Below, piece after piece: positions 23,120 through 33,742 of a stretch of DNA of 64,000 bases. Position 1 is the stretch's first letter. Every line of letters begins with the position of its first letter. Both the position numbers and the translations under genes were made by a program. The notes beneath the pieces were generated by a model. The model was given only the letters and a program-made list of their open reading frames with translations, searched no databases and was not told the DNA's origin. The DNA is from Pisolithus tinctorius. Its lineage: Eukaryota > Basidiomycota > Agaricomycetes > Boletales > Pisolithaceae. The DNA is taken from positions 3,100,001 to 3,164,000 of the forward strand of contig JANFAH010000004.1 of assembly GCA_024663395.1 (NCBI GenBank). The letters are read 5' to 3'.

Positions 23120-24391
23120 ATGAGAACTCGAGCTCAATCCCAGAGAGAGGTCGCTGAGAACCTCACTGTAGCGCTAGCTAATCTGCGTCGACTCCCTTCC
23201 ATCGTCGAACAGTTCCAATCATTCTCCGCTCGATGCCGCTCTCGCACTGAGGGCAAAAGCACATTGCAAGCTGGTTGCTCTGACCTCCACCCAACAACCT
23301 TCCATACTCTGTCTCCTTGTAATCGAGATGATGGACCTGACCCCGACCCTGATTATCCTGATGGTGATCCCGATGGCAGGGGCAGCGGTGACGGGGATGT
23401 CCCCGAAGACCTGGCTGAGCCGCCAGAGGATCCACTTGTAGCTCTTGCTAGAGCTGTCCATGCACTTGCGCAGTCTAGTTTGCGCACTGGGGACTCCGCT
23501 CCGAAAACCAAAGTCTGTGAGCCTGATACCTTTGACAGCTCCAACCCTAAGAAACTCCGCGAGTTCCTCATTCAATGCGAGCTGAACTTCCAAGACCACC
23601 CTTGTGCATTCTGCTCCAACAGAGCAAAGGTTACCTTCGCTCAGTCTTATCTCAAGGGTATGGCTCTGGCTTGGTTCGAGCCAGATCTACTAAATCCTGA
23701 CAACTATGACTGCCTGCTCTGGATGGACGACTATCATGAGTTCTTACAAGAGCTCACAACTAATTTTGGTCCGCATGATGCCATAGCGGATGCCGTCCAA
23801 CAACTCGAGAACCTCACCATGAAGGATGGTTCTCAAATTACCAAATATGTCGTGGAGTTCAATTGCTGGGCTTCACAGGTCAAGGACTATGGTGTCGGTG
23901 CACTCCACCACCGCTTCTATAGCAGACTTCCAGACCACATCAAGGACGAGATCGCTCGTGTCAGACAACCTTCTACCCTCACACAACTCTGCAAACTTGC
24001 TCAGACCATCAATGTGCACTACTGGGAGCGCAAAGCAGAGATCTCGCGCACCACCAAGTCTGCCTCCGACAAGTCACAGTCTTCCAACTCTGACAATAAA
24101 ACTAAATTGTCATCCTCCTTGTCCTCCACTCCAAAGTCCGACGCCAAGGGCAAGGGCAAACAGAAAGATCTGCCCAAGTCCGATATTGCCCATCTTCTGG
24201 GCAAGGATGGCAAACTCACCTCCACTGAACGACAGCGCAGGATGAAAAACAACCTCTGCCTCTTCTGTGGCGAGGCTGGCCACTCCGCCAAGGACTGTCC
24301 CAAGTCCACCTCTCATGCAGCCAAAGCCCGTGCAGCTATGGCTGGAACTCCACCTACTCCAACTGAGGAGAAGGCAGAGCCAAAAAATTAG
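23120..24391 (+). CDS. Family A copy 2 gag, intact
   Basis: A 423-codon open frame starting MRTRAQSQREVAENL. It has an acidic Asp/Pro/Gly linker (about residues 75-105), the gag core (FLIQCELNFQDHP, SYLKGMALAWFEPDLL, HEFLQELTTNFGPHDA, about residues 145-230), a Ser/Lys-rich basic region, and one CCHC zinc knuckle CLFCGEAGHSAKDC (about residue 385). It would form the cytoplasmic particle and bind element RNA. It ends TAG right after the AAAAAAT heptamer. It is the only family A gag in the window without a stop. It was chosen from the only ATG ahead of the conserved region. Confidence 0.92.
   Translation: MRTRAQSQREVAENLTVALANLRRLPSIVEQFQSFSARCRSRTEGKSTLQAGCSDLHPTTFHTLSPCNRDDGPDPDPDYPDGDPDGRGSGDGDVPEDLAEPPEDPLVALARAVHALAQSSLRTGDSAPKTKVCEPDTFDSSNPKKLREFLIQCELNFQDHPCAFCSNRAKVTFAQSYLKGMALAWFEPDLLNPDNYDCLLWMDDYHEFLQELTTNFGPHDAIADAVQQLENLTMKDGSQITKYVVEFNCWASQVKDYGVGALHHRFYSRLPDHIKDEIARVRQPSTLTQLCKLAQTINVHYWERKAEISRTTKSASDKSQSSNSDNKTKLSSSLSSTPKSDAKGKGKQKDLPKSDIAHLLGKDGKLTSTERQRRMKNNLCLFCGEAGHSAKDCPKSTSHAAKARAAMAGTPPTPTEEKAEPKN
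24382..24388 (+). promoter_or_regulatory. Candidate -1 ribosomal frameshift site at gag-pol junction
   Basis: The heptamer A AAA AAT in the gag frame is followed directly by the gag stop TAG. Slipping back one base puts the ribosome in the frame that leads into protease. The identical heptamer stands at 17128-17134 and 54753-54759. Confidence 0.65.
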
Positions 24392-27300
24392 TCTGCTCCT
24401 CCAGGGAGCTCGCACAGCCTGGAGGAAGCGTTGATCCCAACTGTGCGCAACCGGACATCTGACTCAATGCGTCCACTCTTTCCAGTTCCAATTCTTTACT
24501 TCCATCTGTAACTCTTCCGGATTATTCTGTTGATACTTTTTCTGCGTTGATTGATTCTGGTTCTTCTCATTGCTTCGTAGACCTGTCTGTAATCAAAAAA
24601 TATGCCATTCCTGTTTCCTCCATTTCTCTGCCAATTCCGCTCCGCTTGTTTGATGGTAGTACAAATGCAGTCATTTCCCAAGAAGTAGATCTTTCCCTCC
24701 GCTTTCCTTCTGGCAATGTCAACTCTGTTTCATTTTATGTTACTCTGTTGGATTCTTCATGTTCGCTGGTATTAGGACACAACTGGCTCACCCGCTTCAA
24801 TCCATTGATTGACTGGGTACTGGGCAGTATATCATTCAAACCATCGCTACAGGGAATGCCGACACCCCAGGCACCTTCGTCATCTTCTGCTGCGACCTCC
24901 ACTCCAGATCTGACACCCTCTGCTCCATTTGCAGCTCTGACTGCACCTCCGACAGACTCGCCGCGCTCTGCTCTGCTCATCTCACTCATCAATGCTGCTG
25001 CATATGTCAGAGCCTGTGCTCTCCCTGGCTCTAGACAGTTCCGCTTACAGCTCTCTGCTGATGATGTGAAGCTTTGTGCATCCTCCACTTCCTCTCCGCC
25101 TCCTGACCTCTCTTCGGTTCCTCCTGAGTATCACGAGTTTGCCGACGTCTTTAGTAAAGACAAGGCCACAGAACTCCCGCCACACTGCTTGTTCGATCTC
25201 AAGATCGACCTCGAGGAAGGAGCCTCTCCGCCCATTGGTACAATCTACTCTCTTTCTCTGCCAGAGCTTGAAGCTCTACGCACCTTTATCGACGAGCATC
25301 TTGGCTATGGTTTCATCAAACAGTCCACCTCCACTCATGGTGCCCCTGTCCTCTTTGTAAAGAAGAAGGATGGTTCGCTATTGAGGACTCAACAAAATCA
25401 CGAAAAAAGATCGCTATCCACTGCTGCTCATCCCTGACCTACTTGACTCTCCAAGCCACGCCAAAGTCTACACCAAGATCGATCTCTGCCATGCCTATCA
25501 TCTAGTCCGCATAGCAGATGGAGATGAATGGAAAATGGCTTTCTGCACTTGTTATGGTTCTTATGAGTGGTGGGTAATGCCATTCGGTCTGACTAACGTG
25601 CCTGCAGCTTTCCAGCGATTCATCAATAGCATCTTTGCAGACATGCTCGATGTCTGTGTCATGGTATACCTCGATGACATCCTAATCTATTTGCAGGACA
25701 TGGAGTCGCATCGCGAACATGTAAAAGAGGTACTCTGCTGCCTTCGAAAGCATGGCCTTCGTGCCAAGTGGGAGAAGTGCGAGTTTCACTCCGACTCCAT
25801 CGAGTACCTCGGTTATGTTCTTTCTCCCTCCAGTCTCACCATGTCGGCTGAGAAGGTTCAGGCAGTCCGCGACTGGCCTGAGCCACGGAAGGTGCAAGAC
25901 ATCCAGTCTTTCCTCGGCTTTGCAAATTTCTACAGACGATTCATTAATAACTACTCCGACATTGTCATTCCGCTCACTTGCCTCATGCGAAAGGGTGCTC
26001 CTTGGAACTTTTCCGAGGAGTGCCGCTCCGCTTTCCTCTGCCTGAAGGATGCCTTCAGCTCCACTCCTGTTCTCACTCACTGGGTTCCTGATGCTCCGCT
26101 TACAGTTGAAACCGATGCCTCTGACTATGCCATTGCTGGCATTTTGTCAATCACCTGCTCCGACGGTGAACTCTGCCCAGTTGCTTTCTACTCTCGCACC
26201 ATGACCGCGCCAGAACTCAACTATGATACCCACGACAAGGAGCTGTTGGCTATCTTCGAGGCCTTCTGCCATTGGTGGCATTACTTAGAAGGCTCTGCCT
26301 TACCTGTCGATGTGGTGACAGACCACAAAAACCTTGAGTACTTTTCCACCTCTAAGGTTCTCACTCGTCGACAGGCCCACTGGTCAGAGTACCTTTCTCA
26401 ATTCAACCTTTCCATCTGCTTCTGCCCTGGCTGCCTAGGCGCCAAACCTGATGCACTTATGTGACATTGGGACGTCTACCCAAAAGGGGGGGATAGGGAC
26501 TATGCACAGGTAAATCCTCACAATCTCCACCCTATGTTTACACAGGAGCAACTTGTGTTGTCCCTCCGTACCACCACCCTCATGGCACCTGTGCTCCATG
26601 CCGCCATGGTCTTCAATGTTGAGTGCTTGCACTCCGACATCATCTCTGCTCTACCATCTGATCCTGTCTCCACTAGCCATTTTCCAACTCTGACTAAGCC
26701 TCGGTGGTCCCTGGACTCCGATGGTCTACTCTGCCTTGACGGTCGCATCTTTGTCCCTGACATTGATGACCTCCGCCTCCGAGTGCTTCACTTCAAGCAT
26801 GACCATCCTCTAGCAGGCCATTTCGGGCAGAACCGCACACTAGAACTCGTCTGCAGGGACGATGTGTGGCCTAACCTCCACTCCGACATGAAAGAATACA
26901 TCAGATCCTGCACTGCCTGTGGATGGAGCAAAACTCTGCATCACCGCCCTTATGGTCTACTGAAGCAACTCCCCGTCCCAGAGAGACCTTGGAACTCCAT
27001 CTCCATGGACTTCATCGAGCACCTCCCAAACTCTGATGGTTACTCCACCATACTTGTGGTAGTGGACCACCTCTCAAAGCAAGCGGTGTTCATCCCCACC
27101 CATGACTCCATCACCTCCGCCGAACTCGCTAAGCTCTTCCTTACCCATGTCTTCTCCAAGCATGGAGTACCAGCTAATGTCACCTCCGACAGAGGTCCTG
27201 AGTTCGTCTCACACTTCTTCCGCTCCCTAGGAAAGGCCCTTGATATGTGTCTTCACTTCACTTCAGGTTACCACCCAGTACCACCCAGAAGGTGATGGCC

Positions 27301-27780
27301 AGACCAAGCGAATGAACCAGACCCTCAAACAGTACCTTTGTGTCTACTGTAACTACCAACAAGACAACTGGGCTGAGCTGTTACCTCTAGCAGCGTTCGC
27401 TTTCAACAATGCACCAAGTGCAACTACTGGAGTTTCTCCCTTCTTTGCTAACAAGGGATACCATCCAAGCCTGTCTGTGGTCCCTGACCAAGACTTCACC
27501 TCTCCAAGGGCTCATGACTATGTTGTTGAACTCTCCGCCCTTCATGATTTCCTCCACTCTGAAATGTCTGCCACTCAACAGCGCTACCAGGGTCCAGCAG
27601 ATGCTAAATGCATACCTCTGCCTGAGTTCAAGGTCGGAGAACAGGCCTACATCAAAGCCAAGTACTTCCACTCCACTCGTCCTTCAGAAAAACTCTCTGA
27701 AAAGTACTTGGGTCTGTTCACCATCTTGGCCAGGCCAGGTATGCACTAGTCTCGGCTTTCCATGAATGATATCCACAGAA
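24383..27780 (+). pseudogene. Family A copy 2 pol, broken
   Basis: Protease LIDSGSSHCFVD at about 24549; protease to early RT open to about 25380. A 17-bp deletion there (compared with copy 3) removes the RT segment LCVDYRG and shifts the frame. RT resumes with VYLDDILIY (about 25670), then RNase H ETDASDYAIAGIL (about 26110). TGA at 26461-26463 stands where copy 3 has CGA. Integrase runs from 26534 with H2C2 and SDRG. A 10-bp tandem duplication (TACCACCCAG, about 27270-27290) shifts the frame before the catalytic Glu region, which reads GQTKR instead of GQTER. At about 27750 a deletion of several hundred bp removes the integrase tail and nearly all of the chromodomain. Confidence 0.88.
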
Positions 27781-27987
27781 ACCTGGCCTGTACTGACTTC
27801 CACCATAGTACTCTGCCTGCATAACCTTCCTCTGCAGGCCAACTCTGCCCCTTACCGCACTACCTTAAGTACTTTAGAGTTTCCTCCACTTATCCGTTTC
27901 ACTTCTCAGAGTCACAAACAAAATCACAAGTCTATTTCGTAGTAGTACAAAAATATACAAAACTAAAGAAAAAAAAAAAAAACTACT

Positions 27988-29235
27988 CTACTCTTCCATC
28001 GCTTGCTCTCCGCCACCCTCCTGTTCTTCACCGCCTTCCTGCTCTCCTTTGACTTCTTCCTTGTTATCCCCCTCCACACCTTCATCCGCTTCCTCTCGCT
28101 GGTCCTCCGCCACCTCTGACTGAGGCCTTTTCCAACCTCCTCCCACATGCTCGAGTTCAGCCAGTCTAGCTTCGCACGCATCTTCCCTCCTCCTCATCTC
28201 CGCCCACTCCGCCCATGCGTGGTACATTCCCCACTCGTCAGCAGTCTGCTCCGCTGCCTCCGCCATCCGCTCCACTGCCTCTGCCATCCTCTCGAAGGGT
28301 GTTGCAGCCTTCTCATGTGCCGCTGCATACCTCTCTGCAGCCTGCAGCTGCTGCTCCTGCTCCCACTCCGTCCACCAGGGGGAGACCCCCAAGGGTCCCT
28401 CAAGCGGTGTCTCTGGTTCCTCCTCGTCCTCTCCGCCTGCCTCCCGCTCATCGTCCGCTTCCTCCATCTCCGTCGCTCTCTCCTTTCCCTTCCCTCGCAT
28501 CCTCTTCTTCTTCTCTCCTCGGGAGCTCCCCATCCCTGCTCTCTTCCGCAAAGGCCCCACCACTGCCTCTTCCCACATCCAGCTGCACGTCTTCTTTTTG
28601 TTATGGCAGGGCACACAGGCCCTGGTCTTACCTTGTCCTGGCTCACACTGGCCCACCATCAGACTCGCTACACAGCGAGTGCAGGGGGGCCGCCTGGTCA
28701 CGGTGACCACCACGGAGGCCCCAGGGACCTTCTGGGCGGTGTTGACATTGTACACCACACCACATAATCTAAGAAAGTAAAACTGCGAGTCAGCTCTGCC
28801 TGACCCACAGTGCTCCACCACTCACCTTTGAGCAGCCTCGTCCTGCCTGGCCTGAGCCCTCTCCTTAGAGGCCCTCTGCCTCTGCCTCTCAGCCTCCTCT
28901 GCCGCTGCTTTCTGCCTCTGCTTCTCGGCCTCTTCCTCCACCACCTTCTTCCTCTGCACCTCCTCTTCCTCTCTCTGCCTCCACTCTGCCTCCTGCCACG
29001 CCTCTTCCACCTTTCATCGCTTGGCCTCCTCTCGTTTGGCCTTGCACTCCACCTCGTGTTCTCACTCCTTCTTCTCTGCCTCTTCTCGCCGACGTGCCTT
29101 CTCCACTGTCTTCTCGCACTCGGTGTCCATCAAGTCGTCTGTAAGGATGACTAGGTCGTCGTCGGCAACCTGGGAGTAGTCATGAGAGTGACCAGGGGTG
29201 GGCTGGGGGGTTTTGTTCTGATGCTGGGAGGACAT
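27988..29235 (-). pseudogene. Antisense accessory gene of family A copy 2, zinc-cluster-like
   Basis: It lies between pol and the 3' LTR on the strand opposite to gag-pol. Exon 1 (29235 to about 28827) starts MSSQHQNKTPQPTPGHSHDY, followed by an acidic patch and a long Glu/Lys/Arg/Gln-rich coiled coil. A GTGAGT...TTAG intron (about 28770-28826) follows. Exon 2 (28769-27988) has a Cys-rich motif PPCTRC...C...RACVPCHNKKKTCSW, recalling fungal zinc-cluster DNA-binding domains, then a second helical region (FERMAEAVERMAEAAEQTAD), an aromatic WAEWAEMRRRED segment and a very acidic tail ending AMEE. Two TGA codons in exon 1 (near 29060 and 29015) are the only breaks. The same gene stands in copies 1 and 3, and its tail in family B. 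A regulatory or targeting role is inference. Confidence 0.7.
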
Positions 29236-29415
29236 GATGATGGGGGGATGGGACGAAGGATCGGTACCCTAACATGTGTTTTTAAGCGGAACTTCGAACT
29301 CCAATGGAGCTCTGCCATGGCTAAACCCATTATCCTCAAGGCATCAAAATAATTTCAAATGATCAACTCATGTTGATCTCATTCCATACATGTGGCCTTC
29401 AGGGGTTCAGGCCCT

Positions 29416-29428
29416 AAGGGGGGGGCAC
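29416..29428 (+). promoter_or_regulatory. Polypurine tract of family A copy 2
   Basis: AAGGGGGGGG followed by CAC immediately before the 3' LTR; plus-strand DNA priming site. The same tract precedes the 3' LTRs at 31232 and 59750. Confidence 0.75.
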
Positions 29429-30142
29429 TGTCATAACCATGCGTTCATACTAAGCCCTTACTCACTCCGTGCCCTGCTCTGCCAGTCATTCACTCACTCC
29501 ACACCAACTCCACCCAACTTCTGTTGGTTGCAAACCATCTCTGCTCTGACTGCTGTTGGACTTGTGTCACTCTCCTACCGGACCGAGTGGTCCATCCTCT
29601 GAGGGGTCATGTGACTACCTTCGTGGTCAGCCACTCCCCAGTGCGCTCACTGCATGGTTCAGCACCTGGACTGTTTCCTTTTCTGGATGTTCTGTGTTAC
29701 CCATTCGTATGTCCTCTGTCTACCCTTCATTCATTGTCCAGGAAATTTTACTTGAAAATTTATGAGTCTCTGTATGTCAGTTCCAATTCTGATTACTGTA
29801 CCTCCGTAGCAGTATAAAAGCATGTACTGTACTCTGCTGTTCTTCAGTACGAATATCAACTTAGTTCCTACTCCCTCTGATTCTGTCTTCTGCCTGTCAG
29901 AGTTATCTCTGACTCTCCATCTGTACTCTCCCTCTGAAATACGAGGGCTGAGATCATGCAAGGGGGTAGTGCATGAGCTAAACCCGACACCCTCACTCTG
30001 CTCCGCCTGAATCTCGGCAGACTTCATTCCTGCTGACACTCCGCTAGTCAGAGTTCTATTCCTCTGTGTCGGACTTGCTTCCGAACCTTTCTCCAGACCT
30101 TGTTAAGCGTCAGAGTTGGTCAGAGTAGGCCCGGACTTGACA
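29429..30142 (+). repeat. 3' LTR of family A copy 2
   Basis: 714 bp, TGTCATAACC...ACTTGACA, followed by the TSD copy CTTAC. Confidence 0.94.
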
Positions 30143-30265
30143 CTTACCTTAGGTACTTTAGAGTTTTCTCTGCTTATCTGTCTCACTTCTCAGAACCACA
30201 AATAAAACCATAAGTCTGTTTCATAGTAGTACAAAAAATATGCAAACAAAAAAAAAAAATCTACA

Positions 30266-31039
30266 CTACTCTTCCATTGCTTGCTCTCCACCACCCTCCT
30301 GCCCTTCTCTGCCTTCCTGCTCTCCTCCGACTTCCTCCTCTTCTTCTTCTCCCCTCAGGAGCTCCCTGTCCCTGCTCTCTTCCACAATGGTCCCACCACT
30401 GCCTCCTCCTGCGTCCAGCTGCATGTTTTTTTCTTGTTATGGCAGGGCACACAGGCCCTGGTCTTACCCTGTCTGGGCTCACACTGCCCCACCATTTTAC
30501 TTGCTATACAGTGAGTGCATGGTGGCCTCCTGGTCATGGTGACCACCACAGAGGTCCCAGGGACCCTCTGGGTGGTGGTGATGTCATACACCATGCTGTA
30601 TAATCTAAGAAAAATCAAACGAGTCAGCTCCACCTGACTCAGGGTACTCTGCCACTTACCTTTTTGCAGCCTTGTCCCACCTGGCCTGGGCCCTCTCCTC
30701 AGAGGCCCTCTGCCTCTGCCTTTCTGCCTCCTCCTCTGCCACCTTCTTCCTTCAAGCCTCCTCTTCCTCCTCCACTCTCTTCCTCTGCTCTGCCTCCAAC
30801 CTCTCCTCCTCCACCTTTCTCCTCTTGGCCTCCTTGCACTTGGCCTTGTGCTCTGCCTTACACTCCCTCTCTCTCTGCTTGTTCTCCTCTCATCAGCGAG
30901 CCTTCTCTGTGGTTTTCTCCTGCTTGGTGTTGGTGGAGTCATTGGTGAGGATGACCAGTTCTTCATCTGCAACTTGGGAGTAGTTGTGGACATGGCCAGG
31001 GGTTGGCTGGGGGGTTTTGCTTTGGTGCTGGGAGGACAT
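30266..31039 (-). pseudogene. Antisense accessory gene of family A copy 1
   Basis: It belongs to copy 1, resuming after copy 2. Exon 1 starts MSSQHQSKTPQPTPGHVHNY at 31039 and runs into a Glu/Arg-rich coiled coil with several stops. A GTAAGT intron near 30606-30660 follows. Exon 2 has PPCTHC...C...RACVPCHNKKKTCSW, identical in Cys spacing to copy 2. The second helical region is deleted, so the zinc motif is joined almost directly to the acidic tail ending AMEE at 30266. The Cys motif is kept although nearly all CpG in this copy are gone. Confidence 0.65.
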
Positions 31040-31231
31040 GATGAGGGAACAATGATATGGGGGTCAGAACCCCAGCATGTGTTTTTAAGTGGTTCTTCAA
31101 ACTCTGACAGAGCTCCACTGTGGCTAAACCCTGGTCCTCAAGGCATCAAAACAATTTCAAAATGATCAACTCATGTTGATCTTGTCATGTACATGTGGCC
31201 TTCAGGGGTTCAGGCCCTAAGGGGGGGGTAC

Positions 31232-31316
31232 TGTCATGAATGTGCATTTGTCCTAAGTCCTCACTCACTCCACACCCCTTTCTGCCAGTCATTCACTCAC
31301 TCTGCACCAACTCTGC
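31232..31316 (+). repeat. 3' LTR of family A copy 1, left fragment
   Basis: It starts TGTCATGAAT after a polypurine tract (AAGGGGGGGG, 31219-31228) and follows the family A LTR for 85 bp until family B begins. The remainder should lie beyond the right edge, after the B 3' LTR. Confidence 0.85.
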
Positions 31317-31841
31317 TGTCATAGCCATGTCTCGACCCTGGCCAGACTCAGCCTCGTCCTCATTCAGTCTGGCCTCGGCCTCACCAATCCTATATCTCCA
31401 GTTAGTCTAGCATGGTAACACTGCTTTGCAGTGCCTGTCACTTTGGTTGAATCCTGCCTGGTCCTGTCCCTGGTCCACCTGTCCTGGTTTCCATCATCTT
31501 TGTCATACCTTACTAATACTTGTCTTACCAATCTTCTCAGCAATCTTTGCAAGACCAGCATTACTGGTCTCTGTACTATAGTTGTTTCTAGTATATAAAG
31601 CCTTAGATACTCGGCCTGTACTTCCTCAGTCTGAAATCAACAAAGTTATCCTGATAACCCCATCTCAGCCTTGGACTCAGACTGAGACCCACACAAGGGA
31701 ATAGCACTGCAATCTCAGTTGCTAAGTCCAATCAGTCCACCCATCTGTACCTCTGTCTCTCCTCTTGATCCTGACCCCTTGGCCTTGTGCCCACTTCAGT
31801 CTCTGGTCCAGACTCAACCCAGACAGCCCACAAACTTGACA
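31317..31841 (+). repeat. 5' LTR of family B
   Basis: It starts TGTCATAGCC. The end is taken at AACTTGACA by analogy with family A, since GTAT(A)TTCA follows in both. It contains TATATAAAG at 31592-31600. No partner is in the window to confirm the borders. Confidence 0.7.
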
Positions 31842-31879
31842 GTATTTCAGACTCTCCACTTGTGTGGGTCTAATACATC

Positions 31880-33247
31880 ATGGCAACCAAGACTCACTTC
31901 CAACCTCCCTGTGGCCACTCTGCCACCAATCCAGACTCTGCCTCAGCCAGTGGAGCTCGCCGTGAGACAGCACTAGCTGCCTTGGGCACCACTAGGCACT
32001 CTCCAGATCCCATTAGCCCTTTCAGGGGCTTCTCAGCCCACACATCTAATACCCCCACCCCACGTTGTCCCACTGCTCCCATCCCCAAGGATGACCCTGG
32101 TGATGATGGGCTGGGTGATGATGATGACAACAACCCGGATAATGATGACCCCAGCAATGATCCTGATGATAATGGTCCCAGTGATGATAATCTGGATGAA
32201 AATGATCTAGAGGACAAACCAGACTTCCCTGATCTGGACACCAAGCCCACCATTATGGTCCTGGATAACCTTGCATAGGTCATCACATTGTTGGCTTGTA
32301 ATGCCCACACTAGTCCTGAGACCTCAAGCAGGACCAAGTTACACAAGCCCAACACTTTTGATGGAACCAACCCCAAGAAACTTCACACTTTCTTTATCCA
32401 GTGCAAACTTAATTTCCAAGACCATCCCTGGGCCTTCAGGACTGACTGCACCAAAGTCATCTTCATGCAATCCTACCTCAAAGGCATGGCCCTTGAGTGG
32501 TTTGAGCCAGACTTGCTCAGACTCAATGACCCTGATGATTGGCCTCTCTGGATGGACTCCTGGAGGGAGTTCATCCTGGAGTTGCAAACCACCTTCAGCC
32601 CTCACAATCCAGTTGCTGATGCCAAGAGCCAACTCGACCACTTACATATGAAAGATAGTCAGTGCATCAACAAATATGTAGTGGACTTCAATTGGCTTGC
32701 TTTGCAAGTCCGAGGCTATGGAGATGGTGTGCTATGCCATCACTTCTATTCCAGGTTCCCAGACTGGATTAAGGACAAAGTCTGTCAAGTTGGTAAACCC
32801 CAGACTCTACATGAGCTCCGCCACCTTGCCCAGGAGATAGATGTGCACTATTGGGAGCGCAAGGAAGAATTCCAGCAGGCAAGTAAGCACCAAGGCTCGT
32901 CCAACTCCAGCAACAACAGTCAGCCCAAGACCAGTCAAGAGAAAGCCAAGACCAGCAACAACAACAACAACACCAGTCCCACCCAGTCCAAGCCAGCTTC
33001 ATCAAAGCTGGGCAATAACAGCAACTCATCCAAGCCTGAGCCTAGCAAACTCAGAAAGGATGGGAAGCTCACGCCAGAGGAATGCATGCATCGCTTAGAC
33101 AGAAACCTCTGCATGTTCTGCAGAGGGTCCAGTCATCTCGCTGACAAATGCCCCAAGAAAGCCAGAAAGGCCAAGGCTCGCACTGCAGCTACCACTGAAG
33201 CCACACCGGCCTCAGGCTCAGGTTCTACCCCTGAGACAAGAAAATAG
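31880..33247 (+). pseudogene. Family B gag
   Basis: Starts MATKTHFQPPCGHSA. It has an acidic Asp/Asn-rich linker (about residues 70-115), then TAG at 32276-32278 (CAG likely) and an open frame to TAG at 33247. The gag core (FFIQCKLNFQDHPWAF, SYLKGMALEWFEPDLL) and a knuckle CMFCRGSSHLADKC are present. It matches family A gag in order and length (455 codons). The protease frame follows in -1, as in family A, but the overlap reads ACAAGAAAATAG rather than the A_AAA_AAT heptamer. Confidence 0.88.
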
Positions 33248-33742
33248 GTAGCAGCTCCCAGGACTCCACACAATCCGGGAGCTGCATTGACTCCAGTTGT
33301 GCAAACTTGGAGGCTCATCTCAACATGTCCACTCTTTCCAGCCCAAACTCCTTAACCCCCTATATCACTATAGAAAACCCAGAATTACCTTGGCTTTGTA
33401 CTTTAGTGAAATCTGGTTCCATGCATTGTTTTATAGATAACCAATCTGCTAATCAACATTCATTTACCCCTTACTTGGTCTCACCAATCTGACTCCAGCT
33501 TTTCAATGGAACATCCACTTTTACTATAACCCAGGCAGTAGATGTCAATATCTGTTTTGTGTCTGGCAATGTCACCCCAGTAACCCAGTTTTTAGCCCTG
33601 TTGGATTCTGAGTGTAAGACAGTTCTCAGACATGACTGGCTCACCTGCTACAATCCATTGATTGATTGGGTATTGGGCAGTCTAACTTTCCAGACTCCTG
33701 CACAAGGAATGCCAACCCCATCGACACCCCCTGTAAGCCTGG

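Larger units (their letters stand above)
22345..30142 (+). mobile_element. Ty3/gypsy chromovirus family A, copy 2
   Basis: Complete from LTR to LTR (7,798 bp), with TSD CTTAC at 22340-22344 and 30143-30147, inserted in the 3' non-coding part of copy 1. The order is 5' LTR, gag, pol, antisense gene, polypurine tract, 3' LTR. Gag is intact, but pol has a 17-bp deletion, a 10-bp duplication, nonsense codons and a deletion of the chromodomain. CpG content is intermediate between copies 1 and 3. Confidence 0.94.
894..31316 (+). mobile_element. Ty3/gypsy chromovirus family A, copy 1 (outermost, heavily interrupted)
   Basis: The oldest element of the nest. It begins with TGTCACAACC at 894. Its own parts are 894-955 and 15122-15801 (5' LTR), 15863-17137 (gag), about 17128-20442 and 22017-22344 (pol), 30143-31231 (3' region with antisense gene) and 31232-31316 (start of 3' LTR). 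It is interrupted by transposon T2, a foldback element, family A copy 2 and family B. The rest of the 3' LTR must lie right of the window. Almost every CpG has become TpG or CpA, and stops and deletions break pol, so it is inactive. The bases before it (CTTGT, 889-893) would be its 5-bp TSD, which cannot be checked without the right end. Confidence 0.85.

Noticed and set aside
28147..28767. Plus-strand ORFs rich in Pro, Leu, Ser and Arg at 28147-29154 and 30240-30983
   Set aside because: They are complements of the Glu/Arg-rich antisense gene; low-complexity shadows with no conserved start in all copies.
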